A program made the position numbers and the translations under genes. 20,268 nt of DNA from DASWIV01 sp036397475 (GTDB lineage: Bacteria; JAJVIF01; JAPKYR01), in the NCBI GenBank assembly GCA_036397475.1, contig DASWIV010000071.1, forward strand, positions 1-20,268. Reading direction: 5' to 3'. Shown here piece by piece: positions 7,525-15,809 of the stretch (position 1 is the stretch's first letter; every line of letters begins with the position of its first letter). Below the pieces are notes generated by a model. It was not told where the DNA came from. It did no database searches and saw only the letters and a program-made list of their open reading frames with translations.

Positions 7525-8721
7525 ATGAGCGTAAAAGTCCTGAAAATTTCAATCGCTATCATTATTTTGATCCTGCCGGTTTCATGCGGAAGAAAAAATA
7601 CTACGGGCGACTGGGTTGCTCCTTATTCACGTGGAGTCGGGATGCTGGAGGCCGGAAATTTCGATGAAGCCATCCAGGAATTTAACTCGGCACATCAGAT
7701 AGATCCGGCGAATTTCGATGTCTTGAAAAATCTTGCCGGCGCTCATGCCATGAAAGGAAACTGGGAACTCGCGAGATCGTATTACTCGGAAGCCAAGGAC
7801 CTGAAACCTGGCGACCCGTCGGTGTACGCAAATCTTGCTGAAGTCTACATCAATATGGGTGAATACCAGCTCGGCGAGGACATGCTGAAGGAAGCATGGA
7901 ACAGCGACCCGGGATATCCGCTCGCACACTATGTCGCGGGTGAACTTCACTACGCTCTTGGCAACTATTCCGAAGCGATAAAAGCTTACAACGATTACCT
8001 TTCGGTTGAGCCGGATACGAGATTTTCGTCGCTTGCCGCCGGCAAAATCCAGGAACTGAATTACCTGATCGAAAATGGTGAACTACCGGTGACCCGGATC
8101 GAAGAGGAAACAATAGAGGAACCTGAAGTCATAGAGGAAGAAACTCCGATCGAAGAAGAGGAGATCATCGAAGAAGAGCCGGAAGAAATTGATGAAGAAA
8201 TTGCAGAAGAAGCGCCGACAGAGGAAGTGATCGAAGAGGAGACTCCCGAAGAGGACACGGAAGAAGAGACGGTTGCCGAGGAAGAGCCCACGGAGGAAAC
8301 CGAACCGGGATTTGATTTCGGAGATCTTCCCGACCTTGAGGGCGATGAGCTTTACGCGAACAGGCTGAGCCTGGGACGCCAGCAGCGGGCACTTGGGAAT
8401 TATGACGACGCAATCGCCCTCCTGCAGGAAGCGTGGAACGTCCATTCCAACTACGCGCAGGTTAATCGCGAACTTGGGCTGGCGTACTTAGATAACCATC
8501 AGACGGTCCAGGCAAAAATCTACCTTGAGAGGTACCTCGACCTTGAAACGGATGCGTCGGCAAAGGCTGAGATCCAGGCCAGGCTGGACTCGATCGATCA
8601 ACCCCCTCCGGAAGAAGAAGCGGATGATGAACCCGGGGAATCTTCGGATGAAGGATCCGGGGAAGGGTCGGGTGAGGGTAACGATAATACAGGCGAAGAA
8701 GACAATTTTACTTTTTTTTGA
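7525..8721 (+). CDS. TPR lipoprotein with glutamate-rich linker
   Basis: A 398-residue predicted lipoprotein. The N-terminus has a basic start, a hydrophobic core (ISIAIIILILP) and a lipobox-like PVSC with Cys21, so it should be lipid-anchored outside the cytoplasmic membrane. Residues about 30-180 hold three to four tetratricopeptide repeats (for example AGNFDEAIQEFNSAHQIDP). Residues about 190-260 are a linker dominated by Glu in EEE and EEPEE runs. A further TPR pair follows at about 272-350 (LGNYDDAIALLQEAW), and the protein ends in an acidic Gly/Ser/Glu tail finishing FTFF. The start at 7525 is chosen because GGAGG stands nine bases upstream and the signal peptide then begins correctly; an in-frame ATG at 7498 would add nine residues. 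It lies between cutA (4-base gap) and uvrA (32-base gap). It is probably a scaffold for protein contacts in the envelope. No specific function can be named. Confidence 0.8.
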   Translation: MSVKVLKISIAIIILILPVSCGRKNTTGDWVAPYSRGVGMLEAGNFDEAIQEFNSAHQIDPANFDVLKNLAGAHAMKGNWELARSYYSEAKDLKPGDPSVYANLAEVYINMGEYQLGEDMLKEAWNSDPGYPLAHYVAGELHYALGNYSEAIKAYNDYLSVEPDTRFSSLAAGKIQELNYLIENGELPVTRIEEETIEEPEVIEEETPIEEEEIIEEEPEEIDEEIAEEAPTEEVIEEETPEEDTEEETVAEEEPTEETEPGFDFGDLPDLEGDELYANRLSLGRQQRALGNYDDAIALLQEAWNVHSNYAQVNRELGLAYLDNHQTVQAKIYLERYLDLETDASAKAEIQARLDSIDQPPPEEEADDEPGESSDEGSGEGSGEGNDNTGEEDNFTFF

Positions 8722-8753
8722 ATAATGGTTTTGAGAGATGAGAGGGTGGCTTA

Positions 8754-11687
8754 ATGCCAAGGAAATCGAACAGTACAAAATCCAAAGGAAATGGGAAAGC
8801 ACCGGATAGCCGCGATAAGATCATCATTCGCGGAGCACGCCAGCATAATTTAAAAAATATCGACGTGGATATTCCCCGCAACCAGCTTGTCGTAGTTACG
8901 GGATTGTCCGGATCGGGGAAATCGTCGCTGGCATTCGACACGATCTACGCCGAAGGACAGAGGCGGTATGTCGAGTCCCTGTCGTCATATGCAAGGCAAT
9001 TCCTGGGGCAGATGGATAAGCCCGACGTGGATTACATTGAGGGACTTTCCCCGGCAATTTCTATCGACCAGAAATCGACAAGCAGGAATCCGCGCTCGAC
9101 AGTCGGCACCGTCACGGAAATTCATGATTACCTGAGGCTTTTATATGCACGGGTTGGGGAGCCTCATTGCCCCAATTGTGGAGCAAGTGTCCAGAGCCAG
9201 TCGCCACAGGAAATTGTCGACAGGATTCTCCGGAAGCCCGAAGATACCCGGTTGTACATCCTCTCTCCCATTGTCAGGCGGAAGAAAGGACAATACCAGA
9301 AATTATTCTCGTCGCTTGCCCAGGAGGGATTTTCACGTGTCAGGGTCGATGGTGAAATTTACCTTCTGACAGATGACATCGAGATCGACAGGTACGGAAT
9401 TCACTCCATTGATATTGTCGTGGACAGGGTGCAGGTGAAGGACACAATAAAGCAGAGGCTGACTGAATCGATTGAACTTAGCCTTCATCGAGCGGACGGA
9501 CTGGTCATTATTCATAATCCCGATACCGGCGAAGATGAACTTTTCGGTACAAATTTCGCGTGCGACGCGTGCGGGATCTCACTTCCGGAAATTACACCGA
9601 AATTATTCTCATTCAATTCTCCGTACGGAGCCTGTGACAGGTGCAGCGGATTGGGGACATTAAAAGAGATCGACCCGGACCTGGTGGTAGATAAGGAAAA
9701 ATCACTGGTGGATGAAGCGATCCTTCCGTGGCGCGGGACGAGCTCCGGCTATCTCACCAGCATGATCCACGCAGCTGCGCATGAGCTTGGCATCGATCCA
9801 TATGTTCCACTCAAAGACCTTGATAAGAAACTTGTAGAACAACTGATAGATGGCGGCGAACCGGTAAAGGTAAAATTCACGTGGCACAACTCCGAGGGAC
9901 GTCGCAGGAAGGGACGATTCAATTTCAACGGAGTACTGACTTATTTGCAGGAAAGGTACCGGGAAACTTCGTCGGATTACGTCCGGAACGTACTGGAAAT
10001 GTACATGAGCGACCGTCCGTGCCCCGAATGCAGGGGACGCAGGCTGAAGGATGTCGCCCTCGCTGTGACGATAGGAGAACGCAATATCCACGATGTGTCG
10101 GAAGTCAGCATCGGGGACCTTCTGGAATTTTTTAATGGATTGAAGCTGACAAGCTTCCAGATGAAAATCGGCGAGAGAATAATGAAGGAGCTTATTTCGC
10201 GCCTTAGTTTTCTTAACAATGTGGGGCTATCTTACATAACGCTTTCGAGGGGTGCAGGAACATTATCCGGCGGTGAAAGCCAGAGGATACGTCTTGCGAC
10301 ACAGATAGGCTCAAACCTGACAGGGGTTTTATATATCCTGGATGAGCCATCGATAGGGCTTCATCAAAGAGATAACGACAGGCTCATCAGCACACTGAAG
10401 GGCCTGAGGGATATCGGGAATACGGTGATCGTGGTTGAGCACGATGAAAACACAATTCGTGCTGCCGATCATGTGATAGATCTCGGTCCGGGTGCGGGAG
10501 TCCATGGCGGAGAAGTTGTCGCCGAGGGTAGTCCCGATGGCATTAAAAAGGTGAAGGAAAGTCCGACAGCAAGGTTTCTCGTTGAAAAAGATGAGGAGCA
10601 GGGACTTAAGAAACGCCCTATCAGAAAAGGGAATGGCGAGTATGTTGTCATCAAGAAACCGAGACATAACAATCTGAAGGAAATGGATGTCCATATCCCA
10701 CTCGGACGGTTTGTGGCTGTGACCGGTGTATCGGGCAGTGGTAAGTCGAGCCTGATCAATGAAACATTATGGAGAAATATTGCGCACGAATTCGGTACGA
10801 GGACTGATAAGCCGGGGTCCTGCGATGGAATTGACGGGCTTGGATACATTGAGGGATGCATTGTTGTTGACCAGTCACCTATCGGACGCACGCCACGATC
10901 AAATCCGGTTACGTACACCAAGATCTTCGACAAAATCAGGTCGCTGTTCGCGGAGACACCGGAAGCAAAAGCGAGAGGATATTCACCGGGCAGATTTTCA
11001 TTTAATGTAAGCGGTGGTCGCTGCGCCAAGTGCGATGGCGACGGGATGCTGAAGATCGAGATGCATTTTCTTCCGGATATATACGTGAAGTGCGAGGCAT
11101 GTGGCGGAAAGAGATACAACAGGGAAACACTGGAGATTACCTACCGGGGCAAAAATATCCATGATGTTTTATCGATGACAGTGGATCAGGCGGTTGAATT
11201 TTTCTCAGCACACAAGGCTATATCCGAACGGCTGGAACTGATAGCGGATGTCGGGTTGGGATATATCCAGCTTGGTCAACCGGCTCCCACATTGTCCGGT
11301 GGCGAAGCTCAAAGGGTGAAATTATCGTCAGAACTCGCGAAGAAGAAGCAGGGACACATCCTGTACATACTTGATGAGCCGACTACCGGTCTGCATTACT
11401 ATGATGTCCAGAAACTTTTGATGGTCCTCCAGCGTCTGGTGGATATGGGACATACGGTCGTGGTGATCGAGCATAACCTTGACGTAATAGCGGGTGCCGA
11501 CTGGGTGATTGACCTTGGACCGGAAGGCGGGGATGCTGGCGGTTATGTTCTTGCCGAGGGTACGCCGATAGAGGTCGCTGAGCATTCAGAAAGCCATACG
11601 GGAGTGTTTCTTGCGGAGATGTTCGATGTAAAGAGGAAGAAAAAGGCGGGGAAGTCGAGAAGTAAGTCAAAAGAAGTGCGGGTTTAA
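8754..11687 (+). CDS. uvrA: Excinuclease ABC subunit A (UvrA)
   Basis: A 977-residue DNA-damage recognition ATPase of nucleotide excision repair, which loads UvrB at lesions. It has two ABC modules: Walker A GLSGSGKS (50-57) with signature LSGGESQRIRLA (about 505), and Walker A GVSGSGKSS (about 657) with signature LSGGEAQRVKL (about 847). Walker B regions read YILDEPSIGLH and YILDEPTTGLH. Zinc-binding cysteine pairs lie at 270/273 with about 294/297, and at 757/760 with 780/783, as in true UvrA. It is slightly longer than the usual 940 residues because of a polar, Lys/Ser-rich N-terminal extension of about 20 residues and a basic C-terminal tail (KRKKKAGKSRSKSK). GAGGGTGG precedes the ATG. 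All key motifs are intact. It probably shares a transcript with the TPR lipoprotein gene; the next gene also repairs DNA but has its own promoter. Confidence 0.98.
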   Translation: MPRKSNSTKSKGNGKAPDSRDKIIIRGARQHNLKNIDVDIPRNQLVVVTGLSGSGKSSLAFDTIYAEGQRRYVESLSSYARQFLGQMDKPDVDYIEGLSPAISIDQKSTSRNPRSTVGTVTEIHDYLRLLYARVGEPHCPNCGASVQSQSPQEIVDRILRKPEDTRLYILSPIVRRKKGQYQKLFSSLAQEGFSRVRVDGEIYLLTDDIEIDRYGIHSIDIVVDRVQVKDTIKQRLTESIELSLHRADGLVIIHNPDTGEDELFGTNFACDACGISLPEITPKLFSFNSPYGACDRCSGLGTLKEIDPDLVVDKEKSLVDEAILPWRGTSSGYLTSMIHAAAHELGIDPYVPLKDLDKKLVEQLIDGGEPVKVKFTWHNSEGRRRKGRFNFNGVLTYLQERYRETSSDYVRNVLEMYMSDRPCPECRGRRLKDVALAVTIGERNIHDVSEVSIGDLLEFFNGLKLTSFQMKIGERIMKELISRLSFLNNVGLSYITLSRGAGTLSGGESQRIRLATQIGSNLTGVLYILDEPSIGLHQRDNDRLISTLKGLRDIGNTVIVVEHDENTIRAADHVIDLGPGAGVHGGEVVAEGSPDGIKKVKESPTARFLVEKDEEQGLKKRPIRKGNGEYVVIKKPRHNNLKEMDVHIPLGRFVAVTGVSGSGKSSLINETLWRNIAHEFGTRTDKPGSCDGIDGLGYIEGCIVVDQSPIGRTPRSNPVTYTKIFDKIRSLFAETPEAKARGYSPGRFSFNVSGGRCAKCDGDGMLKIEMHFLPDIYVKCEACGGKRYNRETLEITYRGKNIHDVLSMTVDQAVEFFSAHKAISERLELIADVGLGYIQLGQPAPTLSGGEAQRVKLSSELAKKKQGHILYILDEPTTGLHYYDVQKLLMVLQRLVDMGHTVVVIEHNLDVIAGADWVIDLGPEGGDAGGYVLAEGTPIEVAEHSESHTGVFLAEMFDVKRKKKAGKSRSKSKEVRV

Positions 11688-11733
11688 TTTATGCATCCGG
11701 ACGTTCAGACAAGCGTTATATGCGGCATAATAA

Positions 11734-11762
11734 CTGACTAATCTAGCAAAATGGGATATAAT
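11734..11762 (+). promoter_or_regulatory. Predicted sigma-70-type promoter for ogt
   Basis: A -35 element CTGACT (11734-11739) and a perfect -10 TATAAT (11757-11762) are 17 bases apart, in the 101-base gap after uvrA. The expected transcript starts near 11769 and reaches the AGGG ribosome binding site (11777-11780) eight bases before the ATG. A second TATAAT occurs at 11771-11776 but overlaps the binding site. Confidence 0.45.
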
Positions 11763-11788
11763 TTCATCAATATAATAGGGTAAATAAA

Positions 11789-12292
11789 ATGGAAACACGG
11801 ACTTGTATCTGGAAAGAAGGTTCGCGATGGTTTGGGGCTGTCGCGAATGATAATGGCATAACCGCACTCGAGTGGAGCAGGAAAAAAGAGGAAATTATGA
11901 ATCGGTTTCACGATACGTCGCCTGTCGACTCTAGCACAGCATCAAAATTCCTGCTGCAGCTTCGCACCGAAATATCGGAATATTGCGAAGGCCTTCGTTC
12001 TAATTTCTCTGTGCCCGTGGTAATAGAGGGGACGGAATTCCAGGTGAGGGTGTGGAATGAAATGAAAAAGATCCAGTTCGGACAAACGATCACATACGGC
12101 GACCTTGCTAAACGCATTGAAAACCCGAAAGCGTCGAGGGCTGTCGGAGCTGCGTGCGGGCAGAATCGTGTCCCGATAATAATTCCATGCCATAGAGTAC
12201 TTGGATCTGCCGGAAAACTTCATGGATTTGGCGGTGGACTGGATGAGAAGGCATGGCTCCTTGACCTCGAGGGAGCATCGTACAAATCCTGA
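11789..12292 (+). CDS. ogt: Methylated-DNA-[protein]-cysteine S-methyltransferase (O6-alkylguanine-DNA alkyltransferase)
   Basis: A 167-residue suicide repair protein that moves the alkyl group from O6-alkylguanine to its own cysteine. The active site IIPCHRVLG contains the acceptor Cys134, and the DNA-binding helix-turn-helix ITYGDLAKRIENPKASRAVG (101-120) with its intercalating Arg/Ala region precedes it. The N-terminal half (1-80) is the short, variable domain typical of Ogt. No Ada-type metal-binding regulatory domain is present, so this is the constitutive form. The usual N-P before the active site is replaced by NRVPIII, a mild variation. AGGG lies eight bases before the ATG. It is preceded by its own likely promoter and followed by rapZ after a short gap. 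The assignment is firm; the choice of symbol (ogt rather than mgt) is by convention. Confidence 0.95.
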   Translation: METRTCIWKEGSRWFGAVANDNGITALEWSRKKEEIMNRFHDTSPVDSSTASKFLLQLRTEISEYCEGLRSNFSVPVVIEGTEFQVRVWNEMKKIQFGQTITYGDLAKRIENPKASRAVGAACGQNRVPIIIPCHRVLGSAGKLHGFGGGLDEKAWLLDLEGASYKS

Positions 12293-12364
12293 CGTAACCT
12301 CCTGAAGGCTTGCAAAAAATTCGGCAAATTAAGCCTTATGCGGATACAAACGCGCAAGGTCATA

Positions 12365-12396
12365 TGTTATACTCCATTTCCCTTAAATCAAGGGAA
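12365..12396 (+). promoter_or_regulatory. Extended -10 promoter and hairpin in the leader of rapZ
   Basis: TGTTATACT (12365-12373) is an extended -10 element: TG, one base, then TATACT. Just after it stands a perfect 7-bp inverted repeat, TTCCCTT (12378-12384) and AAGGGAA (12390-12396), with a 5-base loop. Transcription from this promoter would start near 12380, placing the hairpin at the very 5' end of the messenger, about 20 bases before the preferred ATG of rapZ. Confidence 0.35.
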
Positions 12397-12417
12397 GAGA
12401 GCGAAAGATACGGGTAC

Positions 12418-13347
12418 ATGAATCCATTACCCGAAATGCAACCAGGTGTCGAAGGGAACTCGCCGGACGTTTCCCACTCGCCCGCGATAGTCGTAATCAC
12501 GGGTATGTCGGGTGCGGGAAAAACCAGTGCGCTGAGGGTCTTTGAGGACGCCAATTACTTCACAATCGACAATTTACCCCCCCAGTTACTGGACAAATTT
12601 ATCGCGCTGACACTCGCAGGCTCAGGTACGTCGCCGACCTTCGCCGGTATGGCTGTCGTGATCGATATCAGAGCGCGTGAATTTTTCCAGGGACTGCTGG
12701 ACAGTGTGTCCGAACTGAAGGCAACCGGGCACGATGTGAAAATTATTTTTCTCGACGCCAAGGATCACATTCTCGTGCGCAGGTACAAGGAAACGCGGAG
12801 AGAGCATCCGCTTGCAAAACCGGGTGAAGAACTCGGCCAGGCGCTTGAAAGGGAACGCCAGCTGCTTGCCACAGTAGAGCATGAAGCCGATTTCACGCTG
12901 GATACGTCTAACATGAAATCGTCGGATCTGAGGAAAAATATCGAGTCCTATGTGTCGTCAGAGCGCACGAAACCAAGGACCGGAATACGGGTTCTGTCGT
13001 TTGGTTACAAGTATGGAATTCCCCTTGATCCTGACTTTGTATTCGACGTTCGGTTTCTCCCTAATCCATTCTATGAGCCTGAATTAAAGGCTATGACCGG
13101 CCTGGAAGAGGAAGTGGGGGAATTTATAAACCGCGCGCCTGAGTGCAGGCAATTCCTGAAGAAAACTGAAGATTTACTGACGTGGCTTGTACCCAAGTTC
13201 AGTGAAGAGGGCCGGTTGCGGCTGAATGTCGCGATCGGATGTACGGGTGGACATCACAGAAGCGTATACATTGCGGAAAAGATAGGAGCTGCCCTGTCGG
13301 AACACGGTTACGAGGTTAATGTTGTCCACCGGGATATAGGCAAGTAA
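12418..13347 (+). CDS. rapZ: RapZ/YvcJ-type nucleotide-binding protein (RNase adapter)
   Basis: From the ATG at 12418 the protein has 309 residues, near the family's 285-300. The N-terminal P-loop is GMSGAGKT (29-36), followed by the hallmark FTIDNLPPQLL (about 48-58). The C-terminal RNA-binding domain shows SFGYKYGIPLDPDFVFDVR, FLPNPFYEPELK and IGCTGGHHRSVYIAE. In Enterobacteria RapZ guides RNase E to the GlmZ small RNA and so controls GlcN-6-phosphate synthesis; the Bacillus homologue YvcJ hydrolyses nucleotides. The role here is not known. The frame is open from 12310 (TTG) with another ATG at 12364; 12418 is preferred because the protein length fits and an extended -10 promoter lies just upstream, although no good ribosome binding site is seen. 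The ATG at 12364 has AAGG four bases upstream and cannot be excluded. No ptsN, hprK, yvcK or whiA neighbour is present; gap follows after 77 bases. Confidence 0.9.
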   Translation: MNPLPEMQPGVEGNSPDVSHSPAIVVITGMSGAGKTSALRVFEDANYFTIDNLPPQLLDKFIALTLAGSGTSPTFAGMAVVIDIRAREFFQGLLDSVSELKATGHDVKIIFLDAKDHILVRRYKETRREHPLAKPGEELGQALERERQLLATVEHEADFTLDTSNMKSSDLRKNIESYVSSERTKPRTGIRVLSFGYKYGIPLDPDFVFDVRFLPNPFYEPELKAMTGLEEEVGEFINRAPECRQFLKKTEDLLTWLVPKFSEEGRLRLNVAIGCTGGHHRSVYIAEKIGAALSEHGYEVNVVHRDIGK

Positions 13348-13424
13348 AAGAGTAGTTTAAAGCTGCTCCGTCGGAGAACCGGCTGCGATAAGAAATCAGA
13401 AAACTGACAGGAGAAATTACTGAA

Positions 13425-14462
13425 ATGTCTGTGAAAGTTGGAATCAACGGATTTGGCAGAATCGGACGCCTGATTGTCCGGATCTGGGCTGAGAGAATCA
13501 GAAGAGGCGAAGATCCCGGCTGGGAAATTGTCGCCGTGAATTCCAGGTCGAGGACCCAGATCAAGGGCCATACACTTAAATTCGATACGATCTACGGCCG
13601 CTTCAATTCGGAATACAACGAAACTACAAATGATATCACACTTCCGGATATCGGAAAGACCATCAAGTGCCTCGAATGCAACGACCCTTCGGAGCTCCCG
13701 TGGAAGGAAATGGGAGTTGATATTTCGATCGAGGCTACGGGCAAATTCACCGATCGTGAAGGATGCCAGAAACAACTCGACGCCGGTGCAAAGAAGGTAT
13801 TCATCTCTGCCCCGGGAAAGGGGGATGGTCCGGATGTGACATTTGTCTGGGGAATCAACCACGGCCTGTACGATCTCGGCAAACACAATATAATTTCAAA
13901 TGCGAGCTGCACAACTAATTGCCTGGCTCCAATTTCAAAAGTCCTTAACGACTCACTTGGAATTGAAGCAGGGCTGATGTTGACTGTTCACGCGTATACC
14001 GCGACACAGAATCTGCTTGATAATTCCCACAAGGATCTGCGAAGAGCGCGTGGGGCGGCACTGAATCTCATTCCGACATCCACTGGTGCCGCAAAAGCGA
14101 TCGGGCTCGTCATACCGGAACTGAAGGGAAAATTAAACGGATTTGCAATACGGGTTCCGACGCCGACAGTCAGTTTTGTTGACCTGACATGCTGGGTTGG
14201 AAAAGGTACCAGTGAGGATGAAGTCAACAGGATTTTCAAAGACGCGGCTGACGGGTCGATGAAGGACATCATTTACTATGAAACAGAACCGACAGTGTCG
14301 AGCGATCACGAGGGCACAAGGTATTCGGCGATTTTCGACTCGGAGTTGACCAGGGTTGTCGGGGACAGGCTGGTCAAGATTATCGGCTGGTACGATAACG
14401 AATGGGGTTATACAGAAGCCCTTGTAGATATGCTGAATTACATGGTACAAAAAGGGATATAA
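13425..14462 (+). CDS. gap: Glyceraldehyde-3-phosphate dehydrogenase, probably NADP-type
   Basis: A 345-residue phosphorylating GAPDH, interconverting glyceraldehyde 3-phosphate and 1,3-bisphosphoglycerate. Motifs: GFGRIGR (9-15), the catalytic ASCTTNCLAP with Cys162, the general base His189 and the substrate site TSTGAAKA (218-225). Three positions that set cofactor choice in well-studied GAPDHs are unusual. The Asp that binds the adenosine ribose of NAD (residue 32 in Bacillus numbering) is Ser40 in VNSRSR, and the Leu-Pro of LPHKDLR (187-188) is Asn200-Ser201 in DNSHKDLR. This resembles GapB and chloroplast enzymes that accept NADP, so NADP use is inferred. The ATG follows AGGAG at 11 bases. 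It is the first of a gap-pgk-tpiA run; pgk starts 67 bases later. The enzyme call is certain; the cofactor is a prediction. Confidence 0.97.
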   Translation: MSVKVGINGFGRIGRLIVRIWAERIRRGEDPGWEIVAVNSRSRTQIKGHTLKFDTIYGRFNSEYNETTNDITLPDIGKTIKCLECNDPSELPWKEMGVDISIEATGKFTDREGCQKQLDAGAKKVFISAPGKGDGPDVTFVWGINHGLYDLGKHNIISNASCTTNCLAPISKVLNDSLGIEAGLMLTVHAYTATQNLLDNSHKDLRRARGAALNLIPTSTGAAKAIGLVIPELKGKLNGFAIRVPTPTVSFVDLTCWVGKGTSEDEVNRIFKDAADGSMKDIIYYETEPTVSSDHEGTRYSAIFDSELTRVVGDRLVKIIGWYDNEWGYTEALVDMLNYMVQKGI

Positions 14463-14475
14463 ACTCCTTAAAATA

Positions 14476-14504
14476 TTGGATACAAAAAATTTACTCTGTA
14501 TACT
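14476..14504 (+). promoter_or_regulatory. Predicted internal promoter for pgk
   Basis: TTGGAT (14476-14481) and TATACT (14499-14504) are 17 bases apart, between gap and pgk. The expected start, near 14511, lies just before the GAGGAG ribosome binding site (14517-14522). This would allow pgk and tpiA to be made independently of gap. The -35 match is weak (three of six bases). Confidence 0.35.
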
Positions 14505-14529
14505 GAGGATAGGATTGAGGAGTCCTGCT

Positions 14530-15750
14530 ATGACCAATCTTCCACACATCAATGATGCTAATGTCGAGGGAAAACGAGTATTCCTCCGATGTGACCATAA
14601 TGTCCCGATTAACGGGGATGGAAAAATTACGGACGATTCCCGTATTAAGGCTAGTTTAAGGACAATTCACGAACTTCTTGATATGGGAGCAATAGTACTG
14701 GTGACAAGCCACCTGGGGCGTCCCAAGGGCGGGCCTGATCCCAGGCTGAGCCTGAAACCGGTCGCGGACAGGTTAACTCAGTTGATCGGGATCAATATTC
14801 CGTTAATTGAAGAATATATCAGCGGACCCATCCCGGAGTCCATTACGAGACTGCAGCCCGGACAGATGGCGGTACTTGAAAACGTCAGATTTTTCGACGG
14901 TGAATCGAAGAACGATCCGGAACTTGCCAGGGCGTACGCACGCCTTGCGGATATTTTTGTGAACGACGCGTTCGGAACGTCGCATCGAGCCCACGCGAGT
15001 GTGCATGCTATCGCTGAATTCCTGCCGCATTACGCTGGATATCTTCTGGAAGATGAACTTGACCACCTGCGTAAACTGATAAGCCCGGATGTGGTCCGTC
15101 CGTATATCGTGGTGCTTGGCGGGGCAAAAGCCGAAAATAAACTTCCGGTACTGGAATTTCTGAAGGACAAGGTCGATACGATCATGATAGGTGGATCGTG
15201 CGCGAACACTTTCCTTAAGGCTATAGGAAAAGAGATCGGGACCGGACAGGCGGAGGATGATCTGATCGACGATGTCCGACGTGTGTTAAACGATCAGCAC
15301 AGGCTTGGATACAGGATCGAGCTTCCTCGAGACCTGCTTGTAGCACCGGATCTTGAACCTAATACCGAACCCAGTATAGTCGACCTGGATCATATTCCGC
15401 CGGACTGCTCGTCATACGATGTAGGCCCTAAAACAATCGTTGCGTGGAAACCGCTGTTGAGGCGTGCCGGAACCGTTCTATGGAATGGTCCTGTAGGAAT
15501 GTTTGAGGATCCGCGCTACGTTTTCGGTACGCGAGCGGTCGCGAAGGCAATCGCCCTCAGTACCAGATCGTACTCAGTCGCAGGTGGCGGCGAGACCATG
15601 AGCGCTATCAACAAACTTGGCCTGGGCTGGGGATTCAGCCACATATCTACCGGTGGCGGCGCGAGCCTTGAATATATGAGCGGAAAGCTTCTACCCGGTG
15701 TCGCGGCATTAATGGAACCACAGCCGGAGACTGTCGAGTCCGCTGTTTAA
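14530..15750 (+). CDS. pgk: Phosphoglycerate kinase
   Basis: A 406-residue two-domain kinase (usual 390-415) that interconverts 1,3-bisphosphoglycerate plus ADP and 3-phosphoglycerate plus ATP. N-terminal substrate motifs are RCDHNVPING (about 19-28), SHLGRPKGGPDPRLSL, ENVRFFDGE and NDAFGTSHRAHAS; the nucleotide domain shows VLGGAKAENKLPVL, GPKTIVAWK, WNGPVGMFE and STGGGASLEY. Two positions differ from the commonest form: the first motif has His where Phe is usual (RVDFNVP), and the nucleotide loop GGGDT is GGGET, keeping an acid but one carbon longer. The start is set at the ATG at 14530 because GAGGAG stands eight bases before it and the family begins there; the frame is open from a TTG at 14476 that falls in a likely promoter. 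It is followed by tpiA after 59 bases. All other residues look functional. Confidence 0.97.
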   Translation: MTNLPHINDANVEGKRVFLRCDHNVPINGDGKITDDSRIKASLRTIHELLDMGAIVLVTSHLGRPKGGPDPRLSLKPVADRLTQLIGINIPLIEEYISGPIPESITRLQPGQMAVLENVRFFDGESKNDPELARAYARLADIFVNDAFGTSHRAHASVHAIAEFLPHYAGYLLEDELDHLRKLISPDVVRPYIVVLGGAKAENKLPVLEFLKDKVDTIMIGGSCANTFLKAIGKEIGTGQAEDDLIDDVRRVLNDQHRLGYRIELPRDLLVAPDLEPNTEPSIVDLDHIPPDCSSYDVGPKTIVAWKPLLRRAGTVLWNGPVGMFEDPRYVFGTRAVAKAIALSTRSYSVAGGGETMSAINKLGLGWGFSHISTGGGASLEYMSGKLLPGVAALMEPQPETVESAV

Positions 15751-15809
15751 ATATAAACGGATTGTATTGATTGAAATCGAACCTGTCCCAGGATCGCAAG
15801 AGGTGTTAC

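Noticed and set aside
8092..8310. Possible tandem DNA repeat in the Glu-rich segment
   Set aside because: The GAAGAG-like pattern is irregular in period and follows codon choice for Glu; no fixed repeat unit could be defined.
8061..8445. Minus-strand frames giving poly-serine or phenylalanine/leucine-rich proteins
   Set aside because: They are the reverse reading of the Glu-rich linker codons (GAA/GAG) of the TPR lipoprotein gene, a composition artefact.
10469..11119. 216-codon minus-strand frame inside uvrA
   Set aside because: It is antisense to the second ABC module and zinc region of UvrA, which are fully conserved on the plus strand.
11688..11740. TATGC-G-GCATA palindrome after uvrA as a terminator
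   Set aside because: It is short and AT-rich with no T tract after it; it may be chance or a weak site.
13348..13424. CTCCG-T-CGGAG hairpin between rapZ and gap as a terminator
   Set aside because: The stem is only five base pairs around one base and is not followed by a T run; read-through is more likely.
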